From Parietaria judaica (taxonomy: Eukaryota > Streptophyta > Magnoliopsida > Rosales > Urticaceae), in assembly GCA_954871525.1 (NCBI GenBank), contig OX940870.1, positions 3,999,501 to 4,063,500 of the forward strand: DNA of 64,000 bases, written 5' to 3'. A program made the translations under genes and the position numbers. The notes under the pieces are model-generated. The model saw only the letters and a program-made list of their open reading frames with translations, was not told the DNA's origin and did not search any database. Below, piece after piece: positions 1 to 11,925 of this stretch (position 1 is its first letter; every line of letters begins with the position of its first letter).

Positions 1-311
1 GAGTAGGGGTGGCAATTCGGGTTGTGTGTCGTGTTCGTGCCGGGTCTTAATCGTTTTTTACTTATTTCATCTAGACCCACACCCACCTCATTTATTAATC
101 GTGTTAGAAGACGAGACCAAACCCGCGCCATTTAAATAACGTGTTTATCGTGTCAACCCGTTTAACCCAATTAATAGAAACATTTATTTATAAATGATAA
201 ATTAATTCAATTTATACTCAGTTAACTTAATTTATTTAACTATATTATCGAAGATAAAATTTTACCAGCAATTTTTTATGTTCATCAATTGTAAGTCGTA
301 ATTAATAAAAT

Positions 312-910
312 TAGGGGTGAGCATTTTAGACCCAACCCGATGGCCCAACCCAATCCGTTAAGGACCCGACCCCAATCTAACCCGCCCAATCTAACATGTT
401 CAAAATTGGGTCGGATCGGGCCGGACCCGATTATTATTCGGGTCGGGATCGGGTCCAAAACCTTGGGTCGGGTCGGGGTCTCCGACCCGACCAATATAAT
501 TAATATATATTTCATATTAATATTTATTTCAAGTAGTGCAATATTTAGTGTTTTAAAACTTCTAATTCTCAATTTTATTTACATTCAAAGACCGTTCAAT
601 CTCTCATTTTCATGTTTTCTATTGTTTGGTGTATGTTTGTTTGATTAAATTTGTTTGAGATATTTTTACTTGAATTTTGAGTTACATTGATGCATTTTTT
701 TCATAATATTTTTTGTTATATAATAGTAAATTTTGAATAATCGGGCCATAGCGACCCAAACCAACCCAACCCGATTTTTATCGGGTCGGTTTGGTTCGGG
801 CATTAAAAAGGTTTGGGTCGGATCGGGCTTTTTTGTTTGGAACCCGAAATGATCGGGTCGGGTCCATAAAAAGTATCGGGGCGGCCCAACCCAACCCATG
901 CTCACCCCTA
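312..910. mobile_element. hAT MITE with GGGTCGG-rich interior
   Basis: A 599-bp element ending in TAGGGGTGAGCAT and ATGCTCACCCCTA, flanked on both sides by the perfect 8-bp duplication AATAAAAT (304-311 and 911-918). The interior carries many GGGTCGG/CCGACCC units, on one strand in the left part and on the other in the right part, so the element can fold back. The open frames across it are products of these repeats and are not called as genes. It lies inside the larger hAT element at 4-2760. Confidence 0.9.
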
Positions 911-947
911 AATAAAATAAAAACATAAATTTCATATATAATAAATA

Positions 948-2517
948 GGGTTATTACCGGCATATGTTTCTGTTCTTTTGCAAACATCCGACTTATATTC
1001 CCATAAGTCTGAAAACGTACTCAAAGTCAAACTCTGCTAACACTTTTGTCTATGTCTGTTGGTTTGTCATGCCCTTAATACCGGCATATGTTCCCGTTTC
1101 TTTTGCAAATATCCTACTTATGTTCCCGTTCTTTCTATTTATGATTTTTTTATCATTTAAAAAAAGTATTAATTTTTTCCATATTTTATTTTCTTAATAA
1201 TAGGTTTTTTAGACGATAAAAGTACCATTTTTAGATGATACTAATTATTTTAAGCGGTAATTTTTTTTTTAAATCTTCATTCTCTCATCGATATAGAATT
1301 GATTTTCCTTTTTAATCCAGAAATCCTCTTTCGTCGTGGAAGTCTTTGATCTCCGCTTCTAACAATCTCTCAAATCCTTAATTACCAACCATAACCAAAG
1401 CACCAACCAATCGAATTGCCACATAACCACGGTTCTCAAAGACACCCGCGAGCTTCCGTCGTGGGAGGGTTCGGTGCCGAGGAGAATTGGCATTGGGAAG
1501 AAGCTGTAAAGACACAAAGGAGGTTCTAGTGGACCGAGGTTGGGATCATCGTGACGGATGACTATAGGAAAGCCATTAATGATCTTTCTCCGAAGTGTTG
1601 GAAAATATTGCAATGAAAATAAAATTGGGATAGCGTCAAGTGGGTCGAAACGTTGAACACCCGAGTTGAACGCTTTCTTCAAAACGAAGTATCGAAAGCT
1701 ATCTAGATATTATGAGTTTGCTTCCCATTAATTTTTCACTCTGTAATTTTAATTTTTTGTTGCTTCCCATTGTTTTATGTTGTGAGTCTTTGGGTAACGG
1801 AGTTCAAGGAGTCTTAGTTCGCTAGCAAACTTTGAAATGTTACGAAGTTTGGGGTTGACCGATTATATCCTGGGAAGCTAATTGCTTAATGAAACTCAAG
1901 CACGTAGATTTGGTGAATCAAGGTTTAAGGAGATATTCCAACGAGTATCAGGAATCACTAACATTTTCTATTTACAGGATATCAAGAACATATTTTGGAC
2001 AATAAAGATAAGCTAATGCTCGTCAAATTCAATAACACGTCGATATGTATTTTGAATTTACTTGCTACTATTTTTTAATAATTTATTTCTCATATATTAT
2101 CATCTCTAGAAAATATACCTAGCGTTGCAAGGCTGTGAAACTCGGGCCCTGGTCGAACCAATCGGTGAAGATGATGAAGTTTGTCGAGGTGTACATGACA
2201 CGTGGCAAAAATAAACGGATATAAACGGAAGTATTAACAGAGGTTGAATTTGAGTAGGTTTTAAGACTTATGGAATAGATGCCGCTAAACAAAAAAAGAA
2301 CAGGAACATAAGTCGGATATTTGCAAAAGAACGGGAACATATGCCAGTTTTAAGGGCGTGACCCATGGCAAAAACTAACGGACATAGACGGAAGTGTTAA
2401 CGGAGTTTGACTTTGAGTACGTTTTAAGACTTATGGAATATATGCCGCGAAAGAAAAAGAACGGGAACATAAGTCGGATGTTTGCAAAAGAACGGGAACA
2501 TATGCCGGTAAGAACTC
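948..2517. mobile_element. Mutator-like element with long terminal inverted repeats
   Basis: Terminal inverted repeats of roughly 200 bp start at 948 (GGGTTATTACCGGCATATGT) and end at 2517 (complement of GAGTTCTTACCGGCATATGT). The 9-bp duplication TAATAAATA flanks the element at 939-947 and 2518-2526. Long inverted repeats with a 9-bp duplication indicate the Mutator (MULE) superfamily. The right arm contains a second, internal copy of the repeat unit. No MURA-type transposase is visible. The interior (about 1270-1595) is less AT-rich than its surroundings and may be captured host DNA. A decayed solo LTR lies at 1596-2124. Confidence 0.8.
1596..2124. repeat. Decayed solo LTR, same family as the LTRs at 21592 and 29375
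   Basis: It starts TGTTGGAAA and ends near CTAGAAAATATACC. It shares collinear blocks with the 804-bp LTR at 21592-22395: the GATAGCGTC-GGTCGAAA block, the block with GAGTTTGCTTCCC, the block around GGTAACGGAGTTCAAG, and the TTTACAGGAT block. It is heavily diverged, shorter, lacks the three-fold internal repeat, and has no recognisable target duplication. It is therefore an older insertion. Confidence 0.65.
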
Positions 2518-2768
2518 TAATAAATATTAAAACACTTAATAACATATATAAAATGTAGAAAATGTAACTTTTTGCTCTTTAATAGTGTCTAATTGGGTCC
2601 CATCATGTTATCGTGTTCGTGTCGTTTTTACCCGTTATTTAATCGTGTTAATCGTGTTTGACACGGTTGGACCCATATCCTTTTATGGTAGACCCAGACC
2701 CATTTAAATCGTGTCGTAACCGTTTCGTGTTTCGTGTCCGGCCCCAAATTGCCACCCCTAATATCGAG

Positions 2769-3743
2769 CCACTCCGGACAAGTTAAGCATTCGTGTATAT
2801 TTTAGAGGCTTATTATATGAGAAATACAGATTATCTATGCTGTTTAGGTACGCTAATTGTCTAACCTAAGAAATTAACATCGCTTTTTTCATAAAACCAT
2901 GTTACATAAAGTTGACAAAAATTAGGTAAATTTCATTGTAGCGTGAGGTATAAGTTTCTTTTCACCTCCTTTAGCGTGGTCCAGGGTTCAGCCTATTATC
3001 CCTAAAGCACATGCCATATAGAACTAATTAGCCTTAGAATTTTGTAATATTTTTAGTTGCCGATAGAATATTAAGTGATTTTACGGGTATATCGACGCGC
3101 ATGCAGTGAGTTTACAAATAACTATTTCATAAGCTATTTTACCGATAAGGTTTTTAGCAATTACGGGCAAAGCAGCTATTGAAGGGATCTCAGATAATAA
3201 TATTTATACTATATAAGTAAATACAGCACTTGCTATTCCACATATAATTGAGTTTCTAAAGGATTAATTGGGTTTTCCGCTTTACTCTCGGTTTTTGGAA
3301 AATGCGGCATAAACCCTCAATAAATCATAAAACGGCAATGATTAGTATGGTTTTTTATTTTATTTTTATTTATGGTAAATCAACGAGTAAAGCTTAAAAA
3401 CTTTGGAACTTACCGAAAATATAAATAAAAAAAAGTCACAGCATATTATCTCAAATAGATTCCATAACCAATTCTTCACATAGATTTTCAATCATCAAGT
3501 AAACTTTCTAGTGTTCTATAAACAATACATATATAGTGAATCAATATACCAAGGAAAAAGAATCTAATTCATTGAGCCAATAATGCACATTATAATAAAA
3601 TTAATTTACAAGAAAGTCAGATCACATAACATTTCAGTCTCTTCTCTTGTGTGGTATAATCATTCTATTTTTCAAGCATGATCCACTTGGACTTTGATCA
3701 TATTATGAACAAGTAAATATACCCAACAAAATTAGAAACAAAA
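2769..3743. other. Intergenic, no gene seen
   Basis: AT-rich DNA between the hAT nest and the 3' end of the DTM1-like gene. No reading frame with codon-like structure, RNA gene or bounded repeat was recognised. The last 100 or so bases are probably the 3' untranslated region of the minus-strand gene. Confidence 0.5.
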
Positions 3744-4516
3744 CTAGCTTGAAACATACTTCCACCACTTGTACAGCCCAAAACCATATACTATGGAATA
3801 AACAATCACTCTCAATGGGTAGATCTTAAATCTGCAAAAATATCCAAAATAAAAATAATAATGAAAAGCCAAATATGATATAGATTATAGAATACCATAT
3901 ATCTAAAATAAAATTGATTTTATATTTAATTTGCCAAATAAATTTGATTGCTTCATCATTTTCTATTACTGAACTCTACAATGGGAATAAAATTTTGTGC
4001 CATTAATGATTGGTCTTATTGAGAAGGGGTAGAATTCTATTGCCGGATTCCAATTTCCGATATCGGTTTAACGCAAATCAAATCAAATCAAATCTTCTTA
4101 TTTCCTGTATCTATCCATTACTGGGAGAAGAAGAGAACGTCAAAATCCCGGTTCCCGGTTCCTGGTCCTCGTTCCCCTAGCTAGACTATATTCAGATCCT
4201 ATCAAATTATTCCTATATCTAAAATAAAATTGGAAACAGAATGAAAACACCATTTTGAGAGGTTATTATGAGGAAAGTACCGGCTTGATCGTTGTGCCGA
4301 CTCAGCATCTCGTTCCTCGGCGGTGACCGGACTAGTCCACCGGGAAAAGTCTCGGTTGAAATAGCCCCAGTCGGGCAAGAGAATCCCGGATATTCCAACG
4401 ATACCTGTAAGGTACGTGGCCATCATCTTCTTAAAGGAAGATGTCCAGAGCCCCACGGCCAAGACGGCGACGGCGAGCCAGACGAGAGCCGACTTCAAAG
4501 CGGCGTCGTTCGCCAT
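3744..4516 (-). CDS. DTM1-like small ER membrane protein (signal peptidase complex subunit 1-like)
   Basis: Two exons, 4516-4281 and 3831-3744, with a GT donor at 4280-4279 and a TTTTTGCAG acceptor. The split codon CG|A is Arg, giving 107 residues. The start is the first ATG of the frame. There are hydrophobic segments at about residues 9-27 and 34-48, an LLPDWGYFNRDFSRW motif just after the second, and a C-terminal hydrophobic stretch ending YGFGLYKWWKYVSS. The PDW..F.RD.S.W motif and the C-terminus match rice DTM1 as I remember it. DTM1 is an ER membrane protein related to the 12-kDa signal peptidase subunit and is needed for tapetum and meiocyte development. Arabidopsis has a small gene annotated as a peptidase near At1g34640 that may be the counterpart (from memory). 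Family assignment is firm; the anther role here is inferred. Confidence 0.88.
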
Positions 4517-4585
4517 GATCAGTAGACGCACGCAGGGAAAGAGAAAGAAGTGAAATGGTTGACGTGAAGTGAAGCTGAGGATCAT

Positions 4586-5571
4586 TGATGAGAACAGCGA
4601 GGTTCAGCTAAATGGGACCGTCCAATTAATGACATCCCAACTGTCACTATTAAATGCTTCACTCAATTTCAGTCGTTATTTCTCGCACGCGACAAACTTA
4701 AACTTCAACATGTCCTGAAAAAAAAAAAACAAAAAAAACACTTAGCTTCATGGGCTCTGACGTGAAACTATTTTTTTTTTAATTATTTTTTTATTTATAA
4801 TAAATTCGGTATATAATGGGTCCCAAGCTGTTAAAATGAGTCCAAGCTTCTCAAACCGTAATTTTTTTGTTTTCAAATTGGTGTTCCGGACCGAGAATCC
4901 AGAACTCGGGTATAGAGTTTCACCAACTTGTGAATTAACCCCGGTATCGGATTTGAGAATTGGGACCGAGAAATCGGATTTAACAAACTGATAGCTTGTA
5001 TATAGTGATCCCAAATCATAACACTGACTGTTTATTTTTTTTTACAAACCGGTATGTCCATTTCAAATCAGTAACCGGTACATTCCGGTTTGTAAATATA
5101 TTAAAAAAGTAGAAAATTGGGATAGAAATAAATAACTGGTTCTAAATTTGTTAAAATTGGTTTCCGCTCCAATTATGAGATCCGGATCCCTATTTATTTT
5201 ATTTTCAATCAAAATAAACTATCATTTTTTAACTATCAGAAACCGAAAATCTCGAAGTGACATTCAAATATTGATTACCATTATGGATTCACCCTTATGT
5301 AATATATCACTTGTATAGTGTCATGTTTGTTCAAAATGTTCTCAGCTTGTCATGAACAGTGTTGGACTGGATTTTTTTTCTTTTCTAGAATAAGCTTTTT
5401 CTTCTGATTGGGCTACTTATGTTAATTTCAATATTTCATATTGGATATTGTCTTTGCTTATTTGGTAATCTTCCTCAGTTTGGTCCAAATCTCCTCTTGA
5501 AAACTGTTTTTGGGTCCAACTTTGAGTCCATTTTTACTTAAGATTGGGCCCAATATTTTCTGGATTGCTTA
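4586..5571. other. DTM1-like upstream region and intergenic DNA
   Basis: Presumed promoter of the minus-strand DTM1-like gene (roughly 4517-4800), then AT-rich DNA. At about 4860-5190 there are scattered GGTTTGTAA/CCGGT-type words suggesting a degraded element. I could not fix its ends. Confidence 0.4.
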
Positions 5572-5579
5572 CCCTCGCA

Positions 5580-6252
5580 TAGGGGTGAACAAACGAGTTT
5601 TCGGTTCGGTTTTCATACTTATTTATATAGATTACCGCATTTTCAAATTTTCTAATTTTAAAACCAAAAGCCGTACTATTGAAGTTTAAAACCAATTTTA
5701 CCAATTACCGATATATCGGTATTAAATTCGGTTTAAATTCGGTTTTAACCGCATTTTTATGAAACGCAATATAATCATCATAGTTTTGAAAAATCAAATT
5801 AGTACTACACAATCTAAGGCATAAAAAAAGAACTAATTGATGAAATAATTCAAATAGAGTCAATTCTCTTGACATTTACTCATAATTATTCAAATGGGAA
5901 GAATAATTACACTAATAACAAAAATTGTTCAAAATAAAATAAGATTAAATGAATCAATGAATGAGAAAATCCATGCCAAAACATTGTTATATAGATATTG
6001 AATGCTAAAAGTCTTACATTTATCTATTTTTAAATGTATAAAAACATACAAATTTAATATCGGGTTAATCGGTAATCGGTAGCGGTTTTTACCGTGAAAC
6101 CCGTAACCGCTACCATTTAGCAAAAAGCTGTAGCGGTTTAAACCGCATCTTTCGGTATTTCAAAAAAAGCATAAATTTTCGGTAGTGAAAAAATCGGTAA
6201 ATTAATGTTATCGGTTTTAAATTCGGTTTAGGGTCTTTTTTGTACACCCCTA
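5580..6252. mobile_element. hAT MITE with CGGTT/AACCG-rich interior
   Basis: A 673-bp element beginning TAGGGGTGAACAAA and ending TTTGTACACCCCTA, flanked by the perfect 8-bp duplication CCCTCGCA (5572-5579 and 6253-6260). Its interior is full of CGGTTTTAA/TTAAAACCG and GGTAATCGGTA words on both strands. No transposase is present. The ends and duplication place it in the hAT superfamily with the elements at 312, 26593 and 30148. Confidence 0.9.
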
Positions 6253-6260
6253 CCCTCGCA

Positions 6261-7410
6261 TATTGAATTTATGGGTATTCCACGGGTGGGACGACCGCAA
6301 AACCAATACGGTTTTCGGTATTTAGAAATATTATACCCCAAAACAATAAAATTATAGTATTTAGAGATATTAGCTAGAAATATAGATTACTTATAAATAA
6401 ATTTAGTTTGATTTTTTGTAGATTTCTTGAGTTTTTATGATGTTTAAGGATTATTATGCGGTTTTTATGGAAATTTTATGTCGTTCTTAAAGTTTTCATG
6501 TGCAACATGCGGGTTATCCACGGATTACCTACGGTATTTGATAAAACGCAATTGATCAGTGTGCCAAGTTTAACATACTTGGGGTTTGCGGGTTTCTTGC
6601 AGGCCTTCCGCAGCATGCTCCGGATTTTAAAATACTGTTTGGGTCTATATATTATAGTAACTCCATGTCATGCAATTACGTAATATTCAAGGTATATATC
6701 TCATTTAACCTATATGAGTGGTAGCTATAAAATTAGGTTAGCTGATCTGAAATCCATGAATGGCTCTCAAAGCCTCCAAGTATACTGACTGTATATGAAG
6801 ATCTTTCTTTATTTTTTTTTCCAAAAAAAGAAGCCTGGGAAGAGTAACATACACTGCTGTTTGTTAGAGACGTCACAAGGACCAAGAATATGCATACATA
6901 AAGCAAATAATATAAACAATATTTAGAAAATATATATTATTTTAATTTGAGAAATATGTATATAATGGGATTCATGGAGTCTAGAACCTAGCTTAATCTG
7001 ATGTTATTTTGTCAATAGGTTTTCTTGTAATTCTCAAAGTCCTGATTAGGTTACCATCTCAAACATGTCCTTCTCATAAGCAATGTAATACCTTGCCCAA
7101 TTATTTTACCATATATTCTTCAATGAAGTCGTCTTTGTCTCTCTCTCTCTCTTGAGACTAGGAGAAAATAAACCTCGTATATTCAAAATACTGAAATCGT
7201 ACGTTTCCTATCTTCAAAAAAACATGCGTATTTAGTAAATAGATGAAGAATATAAACCGCTTTTATAAAAAATATATTCTCGTAGAACCTAATTAACCTC
7301 AATATATAGACAATATATGTGTTGTAAAGCGGGTTAAGATATACATAACTCTGCTGTATTTGTCTAAGAATATAGTGTTTTTTTTTAATGAAATGTTGGT
7401 AATGTTTTAA
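6261..7410. other. Intergenic, no gene seen
   Basis: AT-rich sequence with short simple repeats (a CT run near 7137-7151) and no codon-like frame, RNA gene or bounded element that I can support. Confidence 0.4.
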
Positions 7411-7568
7411 GGGTAAATTGTGACTAAAGTACCTAATGTTTCAAACATTTTGAGTTATGTACCTAAGTTTTTTTTCTGTGTGGTTATAGTACCTAAAGTT
7501 TATGTTAAGGAATTTGGTTTCCTTTGTCAAACTCCGTTAGTAGTTTCATACCTGGCACCACAAATATT

Positions 7569-8226
7569 GGGTAAACTGTGGCTGAAGTACCAAATGTTTT
7601 AAAAAAATTGCCTAAACTTTTTTTTGGTGGCTAATACCTAAAGTTACTTTTGTTAAGGAATTTGGTTTCTTCCGTCAAAATCTGCTAGTGGTGTCTTACG
7701 TGGCACCTCGGATGCGCCATGTAGATTTGGCAACACAACCACTTGGCATTTGACCGCCATGTGAGATTTTTTTAATTTTTTAAACTTTTTTTTTTCTTAA
7801 GCATTATTGAGAATATAATTTGATGATAATAATTAAAATCAAAATTACAAAATAATTTAATGAGGTTATATAACTAATATTGTATTATTAAGCATCGAAT
7901 ATATTTAATTTTTCAAGATTATTAAAATAAAAAACTACACAATTGATAAAATATCCTTAAACAAATAGTTTTTTACGCATACATAAAATATATTTCTGTT
8001 CTTTTTTACCACGTAACTATAGTAATATGTTAATTTAACAGTATAAGAGACAATTAGTGACGCTAGTGAAGTTTGTCGTAGATATATTAATTTTTTTACA
8101 AATTTTTCTGTTAAGAAACCAAATACCTTAACAGAATCAACTTTCTGTACTAGCCAAATAAAAAAAAGTTAAAGGGAAATAATTCAATTATTTTAAAACG
8201 TTGGGTACTTTAGTCGTAGTTTAGAC
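7569..8226. mobile_element. Long-TIR element, nested inner copy
   Basis: It begins GGGTAAACTGTGGCTGAAGT and ends with the complement of GTCTAAACTACGACTAAAGT. The arms are the same family as those of the outer element at 7411-8945. Flanking words CAAATATT and CAATATTC may be a worn target duplication. The middle is AT-rich with no coding frame. Confidence 0.6.
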
Positions 8227-8248
8227 AATATTCAAAGTGCCACGTAGG

Positions 8249-8798
8249 TAATCCTACAATTGGTCGGTTAACCTGTTATTTTTTCACTATTTGGTATCCT
8301 TAACCTGATTCTGGTTAGACATATTTTAATAACCTTAACCCATTTTTAAAAACCGGTTATCAAAATATGATTAACATTTTCAACAACCTTAACCTTTATA
8401 TATATATATATACATATATAATATAACATTCAACACATTTTATCGCAACAACACAACATACCGGTTCAAAATAAATCGCAAATAAAACAACCTAGTCCAA
8501 ATAGAAGTATGCCGGCCGCCCGGCCCACTGTAGTTTAAACATAAACCCAAAAAGTACAACAATTATAAATAACCCTACTTAATATAATCCTAAAATATTC
8601 AAATAAACAATCAATATTAAAACCAGTACAAAAATAACCTGTGTTGAAAAATAAATAACCTGTAACCTTATCCTGTTTAAAACCGGATACGGTTAACCTT
8701 AATCTATTTTCAAAATAATTTGGTTATGGTTATTTTAAACCGGATAATTTTCAGTTACGGTTTGAAAATTCGATTTCCATCTTTTCCACACACCCCTA
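8249..8798. mobile_element. hAT MITE with AACC/GGTTA-rich interior
   Basis: The 8-bp duplication CACGTAGG lies immediately outside both ends (8241-8248 and 8799-8806). The right end is ACACACCCCTA, the complement of the TAGGGGTGT type. The left end (TAATCCTACAATTGG) has degenerated. The interior carries repeated AACC, GGTTAACC and AAACCGG words on both strands and an AT run at 8398-8420. No transposase. Confidence 0.75.
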
Positions 8799-8945
8799 CA
8801 CGTAGGACACACCACTAACGGAACTTGACATAAGAAACTAAATTCCTTAACACAAGCGACTTTGGGTACTATAGCCACACAAAAAAAAGTTTTAAGTATA
8901 TAATTCAAATGTTTGGAACACTAAGCACTCTAGCCGTAGTTTATC

Positions 8946-9748
8946 ATTTTATTACCTTGTCCTTTTAGTATATGGTTTTCGTTTCATTATATTTCCTTAA
9001 ATGGTTAGTAAGGTCGAGTCAATATGAATCTCCAACACGCAATATATCAATGCTTTTAAGTTTGATTTGTACAAGAGATCATTGAAAAAAATACACTTAT
9101 ATGCTCAAACATTTCTACACTTTTGAAGATAAGCAAGGCGAAAATACACGTACATAATAATGATATATATGAGTACTATATATAACGACTCCACTAGTAA
9201 TAATTAAAATGCCATAAAGTTTGGCTGCTTTTTGTTATGGCTTGAAATTAACAGAAATCCCATGCATCTAAAAATTCAACAGGAACAGTTTTTAGCTGAT
9301 AATGAAATGTAATCTTCTAGAACAATTATGTACAGAAAAGTAAAAACAATTACATCATATATAGAGGCATATAATGCAAAAAAAATATTCTCACTAGACT
9401 GCATATATGTATAGTTTCTGAGATGGAAAGGAAAATTACAGATATAAAGTTAATAGAAATTGATTAAGAAGAAGAAGGAGAAGAAATGAATGTCTCTCTC
9501 AGCCCAGAGCTGGGCTGGTGGCATTGATGTAGACACTGAATATATATATAATTAAGTTGACAATAAACAAGGGTTTAGGTTTGAATATTGATGGTTTAGC
9601 TTTAGCCAAACTTTGTTATGCACGTCGTAGAATATACATATATATATTCCTTTGCGTATTTATAATAATATGTGAGTGACACTGATCTACTCTCTATATA
9701 TATATTATGAGATATACGATGTAAGTTTATTATGTGCGACTTTAATTT
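8946..9748. other. Intergenic, no gene seen
   Basis: AT-rich sequence without a supportable gene or bounded repeat. Confidence 0.4.
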
Positions 9749-9750
9749 GT

Positions 9751-9825
<75 letters not shown>

Positions 9826-9829
9826 GAGA
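9749..9829. repeat. Compound microsatellite (GT)n(GA)n
   Basis: About 13 GT units run into about 27 GA units, interrupted once by ATGAG. The frames that read across it on both strands are only translations of the repeat. Confidence 0.95.
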
Positions 9830-9982
9830 AAAACCGGGATTTGAACCTTTTTCTCGATCAAACCGGAAAAACCAAGATGCTAAAAGCACGTTCCAATTGC
9901 CGGTTTTCAAAATAGAATTTCTCAATTTTTGACTTTTTAATTTGCTCAGGATTAGGACAAAATCAGGATTCATAATTTTAGC

Positions 9983-9985
<3 letters not shown>

Positions 9986-10025
<40 letters not shown>
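9986..10025. repeat. (AT)n microsatellite
   Basis: About 20 uninterrupted AT units. Confidence 0.95.
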
Positions 10026-10031
<6 letters not shown>

Positions 10032-10153
10032 TCCAGGTCTCGAAAAAGTTAGGACACTAAGAACACGTCTCGATTTTAACATTAATGTTTTGTTTTGGGC
10101 TGGAATCGGGCCGGGAATGATACGAAAATGGAATTCAGTACAAATTTGAAGGT

Positions 10154-10155
<2 letters not shown>

Positions 10156-10197
<42 letters not shown>
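10156..10197. repeat. (AT)n microsatellite
   Basis: About 21 AT units, 130 bases downstream of the preceding AT run. Confidence 0.95.
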
Positions 10198-10199
<2 letters not shown>

Positions 10200-11917
10200 A
10201 AAGAGCAGCCAGAGAGTGAGATTAAACAAGCTATTAATAGAAAGAAAAAAGAAGCTATTAATGGTATTGGTCAACATAAAGAAAGTCATCACTGGCTTGT
10301 ACCAAGGGATAATCTTCCACTTTAGTTGTTCAATATTAGGAGACAGAAAAATCTATATTCATACACCACTGGAAAGTTTACATAAGAACAACAGGAATGA
10401 GGACAAAATTGGCTTCAAATTATTATAGATATTTTCATCTGATTGATTAATAAGTACTAGCGTGTAAAGAATGCCTTGATCTTGAGAGGTTAAAAATAAA
10501 AAGATTTGGAGATTAATTTGATGTACCAACTTCTCCCTAACTGCTCTACCCTCACATTAGTCAAATAAGTCACATTCTAAGCTCAATTTGTTCTCCAACC
10601 ACGATCATATAACCATTATTTATGCAGTAATTAAATACCAGGAAAATACTTAATAATCTTATATGTGTAGTTGTACTTCAGTGTAATTACAAAAAGATAT
10701 AACCTTGTATTAATAGTCTACATTTTAATTTTTGCCTAAATTTTAGTATTAATTATATGTAATATGTTGCAGGCCCTATTCTTTAACTTTATTTTTTTTT
10801 TATGCATTAAGCGTATTTTTAAGTACCCACAAATCGTTATTTTAATATAACTTTTTACACGTTTTCAGATACAATCCGTGCATATGTTCATTCTTACATA
10901 GCTCCGCCCTGCCACAAAGTACGATATTCATGTTATACCTCATGAATGTAGTTACATGAAACCAAACTTTTTTTTTTTTTTAATATAATTTACATTGGGA
11001 ATTTAATCCGTGAAAAGAAGGTTGGGAATATGAAGTTGCGGATATCTATGTTGAACCAACACGGGTTGTTCCTCGCTCACACTTGTGGTTATAATTTAAC
11101 TTTTTTTTTTCTTATTAATTTTTTTACTCTTAATTATATATGCTTATAATAAGCCCTATTTCTCCTTACGAATTTTTATCTTAAATCCACCACTGATAAA
11201 CGATTGAAACTTATATATATAATATATATTATGTATCCATAATTCTAGTATGTGCATGTGAAGATATACGTATATGTTTATGTGCTCGTGCGAATGTTTT
11301 CAATGCCATGCAGAAAAGGACGAAAGAGAATCTCTAATCTTCTTCTTGCGTGCATGGGTGCGAGTTTTTTTTACACGCAATGACGTGGCACGTGTTACGT
11401 GATCTGATTTTGAATTTCAGAATAATTATCGTTCGTCATTCATATATTGTCGACAGAAGCTAAAAACTGCCCTAGCTCTTAAATAAACCATATTTACGTT
11501 CCTCTCTTTTTTTGTTTGTTTCTCAAACAAACATCATGCATGCATTAATTAATCATTTAAAACATCGACGCTTATATATTAATTTGAATATTAGTGGTTC
11601 ATTTGAAAGGAGAAATAAACAATAGGTTGATTATATATAAACAATCACATCTCTATTATTGGCATTCTTTATGGTGTTATATATCAGCGCGAGAACATTC
11701 TATATTCACTCTTGAAAGATTTATTATTAGATAATGCATGGCGTGACATATCAATCACACTACGATGTGCTCTTCAATATGTGTTAATTGGTTGATAATA
11801 ATAATATGTATATATTTATTTATTATCTATATGTATGTATAATATTTGACGTGAATATCAATAATATGTACAGATTATTACAATATACGACAATTGCATC
11901 AGCGCTAAAGAATATGT
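10200..11917. other. Distal MYB upstream region, no gene seen
   Basis: AT-rich DNA with no coding frame or RNA gene. A CACGTG-containing word lies near 11389-11396 (GGCACGTGTTACGTG), a G-box-like sequence about 1.7 kb upstream of the MYB start. Whether it is used cannot be seen. Confidence 0.35.
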
Positions 11918-11925
11918 GCCATTAT

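Larger units (their letters stand above)
4..2760. mobile_element. hAT-type non-autonomous element (outer member of a nest)
   Basis: The ends are inverted repeats: TAGGGGTGGCAATT at the left and its complement AATTGCCACCCCTA at the right. The right end is followed by ATATCGAG, and the three bases before the left end are GAG. That is what an 8-bp duplication ATATCGAG, cut off by the window edge, would leave. Eight-bp duplications and TAGGGGTG ends are typical of the hAT superfamily. Near both ends there are short CGTGTT/CGTGTCG-type repeats in opposite orientations. No transposase is present. Most of the length comes from later insertions at 312-910 and 948-2517. Confidence 0.75.
7411..8945. 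mobile_element. Long-TIR element (outer copy), MULE-like
   Basis: The first 150 bases (from GGGTAAATTGTGACTAAAGT) recur as an inverted, diverged copy in the last 150 bases (ending near GCCGTAGTTTATC). Both arms share the TTAAGGAATTTGGTTTC word and its surroundings. A second, smaller copy of the same structure (7569-8226) lies inside, followed by a hAT element at 8249-8798. No coding frame and no clear target duplication were found, so the superfamily is inferred only from TIR length. Confidence 0.6.

Noticed and set aside
285..987. Several overlapping short frames on both strands
   Set aside because: They fall inside the hAT MITE at 312-910 and arise from GGGTCGG repeats.
9602..9973. Overlapping frames on both strands across the GT/GA microsatellite
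   Set aside because: They translate the repeat (Ser-Leu, His-Thr, Glu-Arg runs) and show no family or promoter context.
10026..10325. Frames with Tyr-Ile runs
   Set aside because: Produced by the AT microsatellite; no codon bias outside it.
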